A stretch of 64,000 nucleotides of DNA from Palaemon carinicauda (lineage: Eukaryota > Arthropoda > Malacostraca > Decapoda > Palaemonidae). The notes under the pieces were generated by a model. That model was not told where the DNA came from. It was given only the letters and a program-made list of their open reading frames with translations, and did no database searches. Within the stretch, counting starts at the first letter, position 1; the number at the start of each line of letters is the position of its first letter. The translations under genes were made by a program, and so were the position numbers. This document shows positions 45,700 to 59,521 of the stretch, piece by piece. Where the stretch lies: positions 46,567,451 through 46,631,450 of the forward strand of contig NC_090768.1 in the NCBI RefSeq assembly GCF_036898095.1, written 5' to 3'.

Positions 45700-47441
45700 G
45701 GATCAGTTTGGGGAACGGGATCCGGAAGGGATGGAGTTTCAACTCGAGGAGGAGAGGAAACCAACTGTTCTTGGCCAGTGAGGTGGTACTAAAGCCACTG
45801 CCCCCCGGAAGGAGCGTAGTTTGTGTAAAAGTCTCATTAGAAGATTCACTGGGGGAAATAGGTAAATCTTCTTCTAATGGTTCCTGAGTATCCACCGGAA
45901 TGAAATTATGTCTAGAGACCATTCTGACTCCAGTGGTTTCGTCCTGGCTAGTGAGTCCGCTCTCACATTCTGGACTCCCGCTAGGTGAGTTACTGACAGG
46001 AACCAGTTCTTCTCTGTTGCCCAGGCGAAGATAGTGACCAGGATCCGATTCAGGTTGGGTGACTTGGATCCTCCCCTGTTGACGCAGTGTACTACGTCTG
46101 TGCTGTCTGGCACTACTCTGATGTGGATCGACCTCGGAGGAGAGAGTCTCTTCAGGGTCAAGAACACTGCCATGGCTTCGAGAACATTGATCTGGGACTG
46201 TTTCATGGCGGGTGACCAAGAGCCCTGAAACATCTGATGTTCGGAGTAATCCCCCCATCCACTTAGAGGCGCGGCTGTATGGAATGTCACTTGTGGAGGT
46301 GGGAATTGTAGAGGAACCGATTTGGAGAGGTTCTTCGGTTCGGACCATGGGCGTAGTCTCATTTTCAAGACAGAGGGGATCTTCGAGACCTTGTCTCTTA
46401 AAGGTACTGTAGCTCTCTTTCTCCAAACTCGATTGATGTCTTTGAGTTTGGCTTTTAATAGGAGATCTGTTACTGTAGTGAATTGGAGAAGGCCGATGAT
46501 ACTTTCTAAGGTTCTTCTGGACACCTGTTTGTGTTTGAGAAAATTCTTGATCTTGTAAGCTATTCCTCTTACCTTTTTGGAAGGGAGAGACAACGTGTGC
46601 TTCGAAAGGTCCCACTGAATGTGTAACCATTCTAAGCGGCCTGATGGTTGCAGGCGAGACTTTTGGAGATTGACCCGAAATCACAGGTTGTCGAGAAATC
46701 GAAGTACTTCCTTCGTAGCTCTGTTGCCTTCTATGGCCGACCGGGCCCAAATGAGCCAACCGTCCAGATAAGCAATGATCTGTATCTCTTGGTTCCTGAG
46801 TTGTTCTAACACTGTCTCTCCCAGTTTCGTGAATATCCTGGGATCAATGTTGAGGCCGAAGGGCATGTCTTGAGCGTAAAGGCTTTCCTGCCTAGGCGGA
46901 AACCCAGATAATAAGAGAAGTTTCGAGCTATAGGCACATGATAATAGTCGTCGGTAAGATCGACAGAGGTGGTGACGGCCCCACGGGGAAGTAAGGTCCG
47001 TACCTGAGAGATAGTCAACATCCGGAACTTGTCGCAGAGAATGTAAGAGTTTAGCTTTGACAAGTCCCAGTCCACTCTCAATGCCGACAAGCCTTTCTTC
47101 GGAATTGTGAACAGGCGGCCTTGGAACTTCGGTGATCGGTCCCGTTTGATTGCTTTCTTCTTGAATAACTCTGTGGTGTACTCTTTCAGGATGGGAAAGG
47201 TCACTGGTGGAGGAGGAGGACCTTGTGGCCATTTCCACCTCAAACCTTTAGAGATTATGCTATGAGCCCACGGACCGAAGGTCCAATGGTCTCGAAAGTG
47301 GTAAAGTCTCTCCCCTACCGGGACCACCTCGTTGTGAGGGAGTGAATCTAGGTCCTTTCCTTCCCCGAGCCCCCTTTTTCCTAGGTCCGCCTCGATGGCG
47401 GAACTGTCTTCTACTCCTGTAGCTTCCTCTCTGGTGTCCAC
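45700..47441 (-). pseudogene. DIRS RT/RNase H/methyltransferase ORF, decayed
   Basis: Segments in shifting frames give FGPWAHSIISKGLRWKW, KFQGRLFTIPKK, TSVDLTDDYYHVPI, MPFGLNIDPRIFTKL and YLDGW (active site YLDDW with Asp to Gly). RNase H then has FHTAAPLSGWG (the first Asp replaced by Ala), QINVLEAMAV, VPDSTDVVHC and VRADSLART. At least one frameshift falls between the RT palm motifs. Two catalytic residues are lost, so the copy is inactive. Confidence 0.82.
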
Positions 47442-47739
47442 GAAAGGAACCTGAGGGTTCGGAGCTAGGGCTGTATGCAGGCGAGGACATCCAAACAGGG
47501 TTGGGCTGTGTACCTGGGGAATCAGTGAGGTAGACCACCTGATGAGGGGGATTCGGATGCATAGGTGTCGAATCAGAGGAAGACTGTGATGATGAGTGGG
47601 TAACTGACTATTGATGGCAGTGACCCCGGTTCGTTTTGTAGAGGGTAACTCTCTGCTTCTTCTTGAAGAAAGCTTGCTTTTGGTCTTCGACCTTCTTTTT
47701 GGCAGTGAGGCCCCGCCTCACCTGCAATTTTGGTTTGCT

Positions 47740-48300
47740 CTCGTATCATCTTGTAGAACCTTGTTCACCTCCTCCTGAGGGGAGAGGGTTTTACCCCATC
47801 AGGAGAAAGCTATCAGCCTGCTCGGTTCATGTCTGATAGAGGCCTCAGACAGAACTTATTTCCTACAACTAACCCGAGCAGACCACAAAGCGTGTAGGTT
47901 GAATTGGTAGGGCAGAGATTGGTTCTTCGTGAATATCCGAAACAAAGTCTCAGTGGGATAAATCGAGGCTAGTGGCTCCCCCAGGTGGGGTCCGTCTCTT
48001 TAAGAGTCGGCATGGCCGAACCTTCTTTGTCAGCTTGAATAGTAAGACCTGTCAATTTATCCGTAATAGGCAAGGTAATATTGAGAGCAGTTGTAGATAT
48101 GGCGTAGGGCCCATTGTGCGGGGTGAGCTTGGAATTAGCATACCCCCAGACCGACAATATCCTGGTCCAGACAGATTGGGCCTGCTCTTTAGGAAATATT
48201 ACCGTTACCTTTGGTACCTTGTCTAACCTAACCAAGGCATGCTCTTTCAATCGAACGAATCCGTTGAATGGGAATTCTAGTCCCTGAGAGTAAATTCTAG
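47740..48300 (-). pseudogene. DIRS gag C-terminal part
   Basis: The minus strand reads RHEPSRLIAFS, a stop, then WGKTLSPQEEV at about 47835-47755, matching KHEPRRLISSNIWGKHLFP of the 535-aa Gag at 2667-4274. Upstream, LKETDPTWGSH and FRIFTKNQSLPYQFNLHALW belong to the same protein. 47260-47562 supplies the Gly/Arg-rich linker before RT. It is interrupted by stops. Confidence 0.7.
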
Positions 48301-48390
48301 GTCCTCCAGAGGGCGGACGTCTATGCCATCCAGAGTTATGGTACCATCTATATATGGGACATGTAAGGCAAATTTCTATGTGTTGTTTTT

Positions 48391-48540
48391 ATCCAACAGG
48401 GAAAATAGCCCAGTGAGGAAAGGAAATAAGGAAACTACAAGATAAGTAATTAACAATTAAAATAAGATATTTTAAGAACTGTAACAAAATAAATTTTTCA
48501 TATATAAGCTATAAAAATTTTAAGACACTTTATTGGCACA
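48391..48540 (+). repeat. fragment of the (TAA)n dispersed repeat
   Basis: ccaacagggaaaatagccca and gtgaggaaaggaaataagg match the conserved end seen at 30480, 40850, 53870 and 54635. The (TAA)n end is missing, so it was cut when joined to the DIRS copies on either side. Confidence 0.75.
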
Positions 48541-48559
48541 TTCCTATTGCTCATCACTT

Positions 48560-49950
48560 CTGACATTACCTAGAGTTTTGTCTCAGGAGAGTGGTTTACA
48601 TGTTCAATGCAATGCTATTTGTCCTCAATATTGCACCAAGAGTATATACAAATCTTTTAAAAGTAGTACTGTAGTCCAATGCCTTCAGTTGCAGGGAATT
48701 TAGTTCATAGCTTATTCAGATGATTTGTTAATTTGGTCAGAGACAAAAGAATTATGCCTCAAATGAACAAAGTTTTGCAGGTTCTTCAGGACCTAGATTT
48801 ATTGATCAACTTTGCAAAATCAAGACTAATTCCAAGAAGGATATTCCAGTGGCTAGGTCTGCAATAAAATATGGTGAAAGCCACATTAAGCCGTACAAAA
48901 GCATCTCAGCCAAGAATTCTAAGGAAGGTCAGATTCTTTGTTTAGAGCCACTTCTCCACTAAGCAGCAGCTGAAGAAGATTATGGGCCTCCTTCAGTTTG
49001 CCTTTATAGTCGACCCAGTGTTAAAGAACAGGTTGAAAGAAGTTCTCAATTGGATGTGGAGAAGGGTGGCTCAGTGGTTTTCTGATCATTGGGCTCAGTT
49101 GCTAGGTTATTGCAAAAGAATTCTCAGGCCATGGATGACGTCAAATTCCTTGGCCATGTCGTTCCCATTGGTCCCTCCCCCATTTACCATGATCCTTCAT
49201 ACAAACACATCCCGGTCGGGTTGGGAAAGTCATTCAGAGGAGACCTTAGTGCTCAGAAAAATGTCCCCCTCAGTGTGAAGCATTTCACATTAATATGTGG
49301 AACTGATGACGGTCTTCATGACATTGAAGAGGCTCAGTTTAAGAAGGAACTCCCTTGTAAAGATCTTCATAGACAGCCAGATAGCTGTCTGCTGCCTCAT
49401 GGGGTAGGGAAGCTGCTTGAGAACTCTGTGCAATGATTATTCTCATTATGAAGTTCCTTGGGGAGGGAAATGTGCTCCTCCTACCATTCCATCTTTCTGG
49501 TTCACTCTACGTATTAGCGGACACACTATCCAGACAGACAGTCCTGTATATGGAATGTACCCTGGGCCAGAGATCTTTTCAGTAGATTATAAGAGTTGGT
49601 TCCAGATCTCCAAATAGACCTGTTTCCAACAAAAAAAATCCACGAACTTCCACTATACGAAGCCCAGAATATGAAATCTCAAGAAGTGGCAAGAGATGCT
49701 ATAAATTTGGATTGGAACAGATGATCGTCAATCTATCGGTTTCTTCCAAGTTTGGTTCTGAAGGCTTTCAATATCCTTCAGGATTTTTCAAAGACAGCAT
49801 TGGTAATAACCCCACTGGCCGAACAGCCCGTGGTATCTACTGCTTCCGCGTCTTGAGACTAAGAATACACCCTCTTCAGTTTGCCTATCTGTATCAGAGA
49901 GTAGGAAGGCAAATTACCTTCACCTTATGTTTTTTGACCCAGAACCTTCA
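48560..49950 (+). pseudogene. DIRS RT/RNase H/methyltransferase remnant
   Basis: Readable in several frames: FNAMLFVLNIAPRVYTNL (palm helix), IMGLLQFAFIVDPVLKNRLK and NWMWRRVAQW (compare GSLQFASVTNPVLRAQLK and GVWRR), LADTLSRQTVLYMEWTL, IDLFPTK...HELPLYEA and DAINLDWNR. The order matches the intact ORF at 10761-12485. No frame is longer than about 100 codons. It belongs to the same clade as that element. Confidence 0.72.
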
Positions 49951-50288
49951 TTGAGTGAACCTGACAGATGGAATGGTGAGGGGAACACATTTCTCCCCTG
50001 AAGGAACTCCAAAATGTTGAGTGAACCTGACAGATGGAACGGTGAGGGGCACACGTTCCTCTCCTACTGTAAAGGAACTCCAAAATGTTGAGTGAACCTG
50101 ACAGATGGAATGGTGAGGGGAACACATTTCTCCCCTGAAGGAACTCCAAAATGTTAAGTGAACCTGACAGATGGAATGATGAGGGGCACACATTCCTCTC
50201 CTGAAGGAACTCCAAAATGTTGAGTGAACGTGGCAGATGGAATGGTGAGGGGCACACATTCCTCTCCTGAAGGAACTCCAAAATGGGG
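49951..50288. repeat. 66-bp minisatellite, 5 copies
   Basis: Units restart with ttgagtgaacctgacagatg at 49951, 50017, about 50088, 50154 and 50220. Period is 66 except for one unit enlarged to 71 by an insertion (actgta). Every unit ends in ggaactccaaaatg. The multiple-of-three period creates two minus-strand frames of about 100 codons that are not genes. Confidence 0.93.
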
Positions 50289-50388
50289 AGGGTCACTGCA
50301 TTGAGAAGTCTCGAGCATGATCTCCCTTTCCTGTGGTAATATACTGTAGCCTGATTATCTTTGAAGAGAGATGTATAGAGAAAGAGAT

Positions 50389-50393
<5 letters not shown>

Positions 50394-50474
<81 letters not shown>

Positions 50475-50483
50475 AATATATAT

Positions 50484-50541
<58 letters not shown>

Positions 50542-50546
50542 TATAT
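50394..50546. repeat. (TA)n microsatellite, left of hairpin element
   Basis: A TA run interrupted by tgtatgtataa and tataatata. It adjoins the left arm of the foldback element. Confidence 0.95.
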
Positions 50547-51414
50547 TTGGTATTTGTTTACAAAAGCACACTCTCCATTTACTCGAAAATTATGCGGTCC
50601 TGTAGTTCTGCTCTATTTATACAGTAATTGGGAGGTTCTTTAAATGCTGGGAAAGCAAAAAATAGCAAGATATGTTGCTAGAGGGGGGAAGGGGGACGGG
50701 TTGGTGGAGGGGGTACTAAGTGACCAGGAACCTACATCGTCAACATAGTCAACCAAAGAAAGTTTGTGAAATCAGCGTACATTTGGTATATATTCAAAAT
50801 AGATACTAAATTAAAAATGGAGTAATTACTCAAAATTGTCACTATTTGTGAAATGTATATTTTATATTTGGTAAATATTTTATATAAATCATATTAAAGT
50901 GTATTTTAAAAAAAACTAATTTGAGAATGACTTGTTTTCCCATACGACATTTTGCTACACTAACACCATCTATTAACCACTGCCTAAGGATGACTGCCAA
51001 TTTCCCGCCAATAAAAACAGCCATACGCTGCAAAAATAGTCTTGCGTAAAAAGTTTCTTTATAAAATAAGATTTATTGTCAAGTATTACCAAATAAAATA
51101 TACAATTCACAAATAGTGACACTTGAGTAATTGATCCATTATTAATCTAATATATATTTTGAATATATATCAAATGTCCGTTGATGCCAGGAACTTCTCT
51201 TTGATTGACTATGTTGACGATGTCGGTTCCAGGTCGCTTAGTACCTCCTCCACCAACCCCTCAACCTCCCACCCCCTCCCGCAACATATCTTGCTGATTT
51301 TTTTGCTTTCCCAGCATTTAAAGAACCTCCTAATTACTGTACAAAAAGAGGAGAGCTGCAGGAATGCAAAATTTTGGGGTAAATGGAGAGCGTGCTCTTG
51401 TAAACAAATACCAT
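50547..51414. mobile_element. foldback element with arms of about 330 bases, between two TA arrays
   Basis: The left arm (50547-50880: ttggtatttgtttacaaaag, ttctttaaatgctgggaaag, gtcactatttgtgaa) is inverted in the right arm (51081-51414: cttgtaaacaaatacca, ctttcccagcatttaaagaa, ttcacaaatagtgac). The loop of about 200 bases has no coding content. Both outer ends run straight into TA repeats. There are no transposase motifs, so it would be non-autonomous. Confidence 0.85.
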
Positions 51415-52691
<1,277 letters not shown>

Positions 52692-52998
52692 TTAACCTTT
52701 TAAATCCAATAAGACGTATTCTACGTCTCGTGAATTTTATTCCCTATCAACCCCATAGAATATATTTTATGGCTTGTAATTAACTCTATTATATACGCAT
52801 ATAAAATTTTACAAAATACTGGTACTGTCTGTAAAACTATATATTAATCTAACTGAAATTTATTCAACTGACAAAAAAAAAAAAAAAAAAAATCTTAGTT
52901 TTGTGCTATAAGGTGAGTTGAGTAAAATGTCTCCCAAAAAGGCCCTTGAGCATGAATGAGATATTTACTTATTTTGGAGGTGAGATTGGGAGGGTTAA
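52692..52998 (+). mobile_element. second TTAA-flanked MITE-like element, 307 bp
   Basis: TTAA at 52692-52695 and 52995-52998. The ends read ttaaccttttaaatcc and, inverted, ttaaccctcccaatc. A subterminal palindrome agacgta-ttc-tacgtct (52712-52728) sits at the same place as in the element at 31911. An A run of about 20 lies inside. Confidence 0.55.
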
Positions 52999-53269
52999 AT
53001 AATTCTGGGGAAAAACAGAAGGGCCCCATTATTTTGCACCAGAAGGTACTGTCCCCAAAGAGGAATTCATAAAGTTAAAGGACATAATTACCCCTCTTAA
53101 TATTGGGGCTTCAACCTATGCTAGCCATAGGTCTACCTCCTCCAAGTGTCTTTGAGTACTTATGATGAGGGATTTCAAAAATTAAGACATGGCATTCTTT
53201 ATTAGGAGCCTATTTGGAATTCTAACTCCAGGGAAACGGTTCTTCTCTGACTTACGTACGTTGGAAACT

Positions 53270-53700
53270 AAATAAATGCCCAAAGCCTTCTCTGGCTGGA
53301 CAAAGGATAACAATCCTGATCAACACAAATATCCAAGACTGGGATCTTCAGATGCCTCGGCCCCACCTTGGAATGGAAACCATTCCTGGCTCTAAACTCT
53401 TGAGATGAAAAACAAAACCCCTCCTGTAGACAAAAGAATTTGCAATTGCTTAACCCTCTTGACCAATGCAAGAGCCTAAAGGAACAAGGATTAATGTCAA
53501 AAGTCATTAGTTAATACTCTCTAACAGCAAATATGTGTCTGTCTGCAAGAATTGCAAAACTAAATCCAAATTCCATCTGATAGATTTATCTATGATTAAG
53601 GATTTAATAGTATCCTGAATTACTGTACAGTAATATTTGGACTGGTAGTCCCTCATGTTCAAGGACCAATTACAACTTGGATCTCTACCCTCTGATGGTA
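53270..53700 (-). pseudogene. tyrosine recombinase fragment (DIRS-like)
   Basis: On the minus strand RWNLDLVLQFLQTDTYLLLE resembles the segment after the core-binding domain. In another frame GFVFHLKSLEPGMVSIPRWG resembles the ILFTDTGEVTLSPDP strand of the intact enzyme. Catalytic residues are not readable. This is a weak call. Confidence 0.4.
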
Positions 53701-53804
53701 GATACAAAAAACTTACTTTTCATAACACAGAAACCTCAAGAATTTAATTATACTGTCATAGAAAGGGTTGTTTATTAAAATACACTGAGATTTGCAGCAT
53801 ATTA

Positions 53805-54290
53805 TGATTACTAGCTAAGCTACATCTCATAAAATCAGGATACTATAAGCACAAGGGCTCCAACAAGGACAATAGCCCAGTAAGGAAAGGAAACAGATAG
53901 AATCGTCTGCCTAAGTGTACTTTAAAGCAAGAGAACTCTATACCAAATCAGGAGAAGACCATGGTACAGAGAGGTTTATGACACTGGTTTGACAGTGGTT
54001 TGATTTTGGAATGACCTACTAGAAGAGCTGTTTACCATTGCTAAAGAGTGGAAAGTAGCCACTGAACAATTACAGTGAAGTAGTTAACCCCTTGAGGTCC
54101 GAAGAATTGTCAGTTACCTTAAAGTTGGCAGGTGTATGAGGAGATTGTGTAAAGAAAAGGCCAAACTATTTGGTGTCTGTGTAGACAAAGGGAAAATTAG
54201 TCATAACCAGAGAGGGACCCAATAACTTTCTAGCAGTAGTATCTCAATGGATTGCTGGTGCCTTTACCAACCTATTACAGTACCTTTTGT
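53805..54290 (+). repeat. (TAA)n-family dispersed repeat, second long copy
   Basis: It is similar along its length to 30430-31060 in the same orientation (gctacatctc, aggaaaggaaa, agcaagagaactcta, agtggtttgattttggaatg, gcagtagtatctcaatgg). The leading (TAA)n is degraded. Confidence 0.78.
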
Positions 54291-54548
54291 GATAGGTAAC
54301 CCACTGATACTAATACACATCATTGGTTGCAGTATGTTTAGAAGCTATAATGGCCAGCTGAAAGGTCCTAGAAAACCCCTTTTGTTCTCAGGATATGGAG
54401 GAGTCTCTCCAAGCAGTCATAGTTTTACTCTCTCGTAATGTGGCTGTCTGAGAAGTCTGCTCTTTGACGTAGGTAAATCCATTAATATTGGCCACAGGTC
54501 TGAAAACCACTCGCTGAAGCTAGTAGGGAGTTGTGAGAATCTTCCTAT

Positions 54549-54965
54549 AATTATTATTATTGTTATTATTACTATCCAAGCTACAACCCTAATTGGAAAA
54601 GCAAGATGCAATAAGCCCAGGGGCTCCAACAGGGAAAAATAGCCCAGTGAGGAAAGGAAATAAGGAAATAAATAACTGAAGAGAACAAATTAACAATAAA
54701 TCATTCTAAAAAAAGTAATGTCAAAAGAGATATATCATATATAAACTATTAACAACGTCAACAACAAATATGTCATATATAAACTATAAAAAGACTCATG
54801 TCCGCCTGGTCAACAAAAAAGCATTTGCTCCAACTTTGAACTTTTGAAGTTCTACTGATTCAACAACCCGATTAGGAAGATCATTCCACAACTTGGTAAC
54901 AGCTGGAATAAAACTTCTAGAGTACTGCGTAGTATTGAGTCTTATGATGGAGAAGGCCTGGCCAT
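54549..54965 (-). mobile_element. CR1/Jockey-like LINE, 5'-truncated 3' end
   Basis: It matches 40771-41190 over its whole length, from (TAA)n through aaagactcatgtccgcctgg to the complement of the RSFIPAVTKLWNDLP box. It lies about 260 bases right of the previous repeat, which shares its first 150 bases. Confidence 0.85.
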
Positions 54966-56729
54966 TGTCCAGAGCTTATCGAAGGATTAATATTTAAAAA
55001 AGATGGAGGAAATGCATAACTATACCAAACCACTCTTGGTACCTGAGATCCACCACCCATGCTTGAGAATCCTGGCATGAAAAAAAAAAATCTCTATCTT
55101 CCGAATAGGGAAGCTCCAAGCAAGTGTAGTAGCCTTCCTCAGTCTTTTTGCAACACTTGATACACCATTATCGAGTTCAATTGATCTGCCAATATATTTT
55201 GTGTCTGGCACAGACAGGTTGCAATATGATGTTCCTAACCTCCAACCAGCACAACATCTCTTATGCTACTAGGAAGGAGGCACTCAACTGCAGATTTTTC
55301 TCTTTGATTATGTTAGACAGGACATTTTTTTTGTTGAAATTCAGGCTCAGTAACACTCCCCCCCCCCACCCAATTGCCAGAATGTATTAGGGCCTTGAAC
55401 TCTGCCTTACGTTTTAGGTAGTTAGTGTCTAAATCTGCCTCCCTTTCCATTCAAACACCTGAAAAATGATCATCATTATCCAGGGTTTCTCCGTCTCAGT
55501 CGTTGAAGTGTTGCAGAAAAACTTGAATCTCATCATCAACTACAAAAGGTGTGACTGGAATATTCAAACAATTTCTATTTGTACCTCCACAGTTACATGA
55601 GAGCACAAATTCTATGCTTGTGACATAGACATTTATAATAACAGATTGCAGGCTGCTATACATTTTTCTTTCTTTTATGACTGGGACCTAATTACGGTAG
55701 TTGGTGAAATCTCTGTCTTAGCCAAGATCTGTGGCATGGTTCTTGAAGCATTGAGAGCACGGTTATTGTCTTCGTTCTTGGCTGGTGCACTGAGCAAAGG
55801 AAAATCCCCTAAGGGGTTTCAAACTGTACCTCACCTTCATGAGGGAAAGGAACCTTTAACCCACTCTTGGGAATGGAAGATTTTAATAGCACCCTTCTGT
55901 TCCCTTGATCCTAGGCTTGTTGTAGTAGACAAAAGCAGAGATAGTCTAACCTCTCCATAAAACTGTCTAACCTCTCCATAAAACTGTCTAACCTCTCCAT
56001 AAAACTGTCTAACCTACCGTTAATCAAGGGAGTTGTATCATTTCTTATTTCCTTGCAAAATTTCCAAGGAATCATCAGTGCGAGTCCAGCTAGTACAATA
56101 TCTAAGAAACCACTAGCTTGACTAATCTCCTTAGGATGGTATTGGTTGCCCTGAGAATCTCGGTATCCCCATTCATGCTAGATGTACTACATGTTCTCCG
56201 ACACTTTACATCCCTCCCCATCATGTTTTACGGGTTGCGATATTGTAAAAGCCCATGTCTGGCTGAAAGGGCCTGTCAGTCTACAACATCCATGTTCTTT
56301 TCCCACACTTTGCATCCCTATCATTATTTGTTGCCTCTTAACCTAGATTAGTCTTCATGCCCTGTTCTGACAGAGGAGGATATTCCTCACGCTTACCTTA
56401 CAAGGAAGCATTCCTTACCCCTGTAATTGGTACATCGTGTATGGTGTCATAAATTCTTTTTAAGGAAGTCTTTTGATTTTATACCTCTTTGAATTGTGCT
56501 TTAACAGAATCAAGATATATTTGACAATAAAGAACAGTAACCATCAAAACCCAAAATAGAGGGAACTTCCCAAATCACACAAAGTAAGAGTTGTAGGTGT
56601 TTGACCAGAAATAAATGAGTGGCTGCAACATTGGAGACTACATTTTTACCCAGCTACTTATTTTTTTGTTTGAAACTCATTTTTGGACATGGATGGGACT
56701 AGGGGACTGGGAATCCCCTCTCCTGTATA
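54966..56729. other. no gene recognised
   Basis: Contains A, T and C homopolymers (about 55081, 55327, 55357) and a 21-bp minisatellite. The frames of 63-104 codons here have no domain I recognise. Confidence 0.4.
55945..56015. repeat. 21-bp minisatellite, 3.4 copies
   Basis: The unit tctaacctctccataaaact plus g starts at 55945, 55966, 55987 and 56008, without visible mismatch in the first three. Confidence 0.95.
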
Positions 56730-58030
56730 GTTACTTCCTGTGAGATATCAAAGTGGAGTGGGGGGGGATGGAGAGTGACTGCTCGCCACACTCTAGTTTT
56801 GGGGTGTTTGCATGTGCGTGGATGTAATACGATTGAGAGTAAAAGATGTGAGATTGGAAGTATTTTTTGGAATAGAAGGATGGATGTATTAGCCTTGTGT
56901 GAGACAAAGGTAAAAGGGAAGGGTGAAGTGATGTTTGTTGAAGTGACAGGTAGCGTTTCTGGGATTGAAAGGGGAAGAGCAAAAGAGGGTGTGGCTTTAA
57001 TGCTGTGTGAATTGATGATAGATAAAGTAGTGCAATGGAAGGAGGTGTCATCTAGGTTAATGTGGGTAAGGGTTAGGTTGAGTAGAGAATATTGGGCTGT
57101 TGTTAGTGCGTATGGGCCAGGTTGTGAGAAAAGTGAAGAAAAACAGAATGAATTCTGGATGAAAATTGACTAAATGTGTCGAAGGAATTATGTAGTTGTG
57201 ATGGGTGACTTACAAGCCAGAGTGAGTGCTGGAGAGGTAGAAGGTGTCGTTGGGGAGTATGGTGTACCAGGCGAAATTGAGAGGGGTGAGAGGCTGCTAG
57301 ATGTGTGTGGAACAAGAGTTGGTGATAGGTTGTAGTTTTTTAAAAAGAAAGATATAAACAAGTATACATGGGTAAGAGTGGTACAAAGGGCATTAATGGA
57401 TTATGTGTTGATAACAAGAAGGATGCTTAAAAGTTTGAAAGATGTGCTTGTATTTAGGGGTATGGCTAATGGTATGTCTGGTCATTTTTTTATTGAAGGA
57501 AAATTAATTGTAGCAGAACAGTGGGGAAGTGGATTGAGGTATTTAAAAGAAAGGTAGTAGAGGTTGAAGAGTTGAAAAAACCCGAGGTAAAAAGTGAATA
57601 TCATGAAAGATTGTAAGTGGCATATGACAGGGTGAAAGTGAGAGAAGCTGGTGATCTCGAGTGGAAGAAAATCTCATAAGGTGATGTATGGCAAAAGGAT
57701 TGTTGGAGGCAGCATGAGGAAGGGTAGTGAATGGTGGAATGAAAGTGGAAGAGAAAAAGAGGGCAATTGAAGAATAGCTGCAGAGTAATAATGTAGAGAA
57801 GTATGAAAGATATAGAGAGAAAAATGTCAAAGTAAAACGCAAGGTAGCTGAGTCCAAGGGGGTGGCTGGCTGGATGTGAGGTCAGGGATTGGGTCATTCG
57901 TATGAAGAGAATAAGAAGTGAGGAGAGTGTAAGGAAAGGGAGGGGTCAAGAAAAGAAGAGACATTGAAAGGTGAAAATGGAAGTTTGTTGAAAGGAGATG
58001 AGGTAAGGAAAAGGTGGGCTGAATATTTTG
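56730..58030 (+). pseudogene. RTE-like LINE endonuclease remnant
   Basis: An open part (56775-57173) gives MDVLALCETKVKGKGEV, KEGVALML, RLMWVRVRLSREYWAVVSAY and GPGCEKSEE. After a stop it continues with VVVMGDLQARVSAGEVEG, EYGVPGEIERGERLLDVCG, KKDINKYTWVRVV and ALMDYVLITRRMLKSLKD. These are the metal-binding and catalytic blocks of an APE-like endonuclease, of the kind automated annotation often names craniofacial development protein 2-like. The remainder decays through stops until about 58030, where a DIRS gag begins. Confidence 0.75.
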
Positions 58031-59420
58031 ACATCCTCCCGCCCCGCGGAAACTCCCAGGGTCCTCCTCTGTGCTTCCAATACAAAGACTCCCGTTCCGT
58101 CTCCTCTGAAGAGGAAGAGAGGAGCTCCTGACGCGGTACCATCTACCAGGGTCAAGCTGACCCCCACTAGACCTTCTAAGAGAAAGCTTAGGCTCGCTGG
58201 TTCAACTCCTCCTTGATCTCCTTTTCCTCACTCATCACCTCAGTCAGAGGTCCATAGCAGGGAAGAGTCCCTGCCAGATTCACTCCGATCCTCCCTTAGC
58301 AAGGAAGTCCTGTATGATGGCAAAACAACAGCATCGAAACCAGCAAAGGAATTCATCCTTTCCTTAACGGGTGGCCAGCAGAAGGTTCTTCCATTAAAAC
58401 CTCCTGCTCTGGAGACCTTTTCCCCTCCCAAGAGGGAATCTAAGGACTCCAAGACACTGCCAAAATCCTCTTCGAGGATTCCTAGACCCGCAGAGGATGT
58501 CAGGCCATCGACCAGCCACTACATCGACCACGACCCACCCCGAGATGATGTCTTGGTGGAAGACAACGATCTAGCTGTCAGTCCTTCGGAAGTCGAGCAA
58601 AGAGAGTCGGAACATGCCTTTTGGTAAGTTCTGGCCTGCATTAGGTCCCTCAACGGATTGGCAGACCTAGCGATAACTCCCTATGAGGGCAAAGACATGA
58701 TCCTCGATCGTGTCTTTGGCACTCAGAAGCCCCAAAGTCCAGTGCAGCCTTGCCCTGGTCTCGGGCTGATGAGTGCCAGGCGGAAGGTTTCCGCTCTGCT
58801 CTCAGATTTCTCTGCAATGCTCCGTTCGGGCCCATCCTCGAAGCTCCTCCCACCCCTGGGTGTCCAGCAGAGGAGATACTACACGGTCCCTGACGAGCCC
58901 CTCCCAACTACGTTTCTACACCATTCCTTAGAGGAATTAATGAAGGGAATTTCTCTGGAGAGACTTTTTGGCCTTTAAGTCTTGTTCTGGGCTACTGAGA
59001 TCCTGAACCAGGAGGGAGTGGCAAAGTACGCCATGCAGGCTACTTCGTGGCTTGATATGTGGTTAGGATCATTGAGGAACCTGGTGCGGACCGAGGATTT
59101 ATCCAAGGAAGGCAATGGAAACGTTTTTGCTTTCAGGCACTCGTACTATAGGGTTCCTCTCCCACCAAGTCGTGAACTTGTGGGCTAACACCATCTTGAG
59201 GCATAGAGACTCGGTAGTCAAGAGGTTCTATTACCAGGTCCCACATGTCGAGATCATGAGACTCCAGAATTCCTCTCTGGAGGGCTCCTCTTTGTTTGAG
59301 CCAGGAGATGTTGAGAAGGCGGCGGAGAGATGGAGGAAGTCTCAGCAGGACTCGCTCCTCCGTAAGGCCTTAACATTTAGGACCCCAAAACCACCAGCTC
59401 TTCCACAGACCAACTAGCTT
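58030..59420 (+). pseudogene. DIRS gag remnant
   Basis: Fragments include KTPVPSPLKRKRGAPDAVPS, a block GLMSARRKVSALLSDFSAML, YAMQATSWLDMWLGSLRNLV and VVNLWANTILRHRDSVVKRF, then SSLEGSSLFEPGDVEKAAER and WRKSQQDSLLRKALT. Stops at about 58625, 58978 and after 59186 break it into four frames. It lies directly upstream of the RT start and is presumed to be the nucleocapsid-like protein. Confidence 0.65.
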
Positions 59421-59521
59421 CAAACAGGACTGCAAAAGGTGTCTTAAGAAGCCCTTTCCTGCTAAGGACCTGAAAGGCTCCAATTCCTCTTGTGTAGGGA
59501 AACATCCTAGAGGCGGCGGCC

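Larger units (their letters stand above)
43816..48390 (-). mobile_element. DIRS-like element, decayed, 5'-truncated
   Basis: Read on the minus strand, the order is gag C-terminus (48300-47740), RT/RNase H (47441-45874), methyltransferase-like stretch, YR (45681-44665), ICR (44290-44199) and right ITR (44198-43816). It is the same clade as 10761-14820: the YR pieces share CARLRPS/CARLRPA and YTGWKS/FTGWKS. It is cut at about 48390, where another repeat begins, so the left ITR is missing. Confidence 0.85.

Noticed and set aside
45521..46759. A 412-codon minus-strand frame across the DIRS element
   Set aside because: Its upstream part is the shadow of the RT/RNase H frame. Only the last part coincides with the start of the recombinase region.
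49951..50288. CRISPR-like regular repeats
   Set aside because: The units are contiguous tandem copies without unique spacers, in a eukaryotic context.
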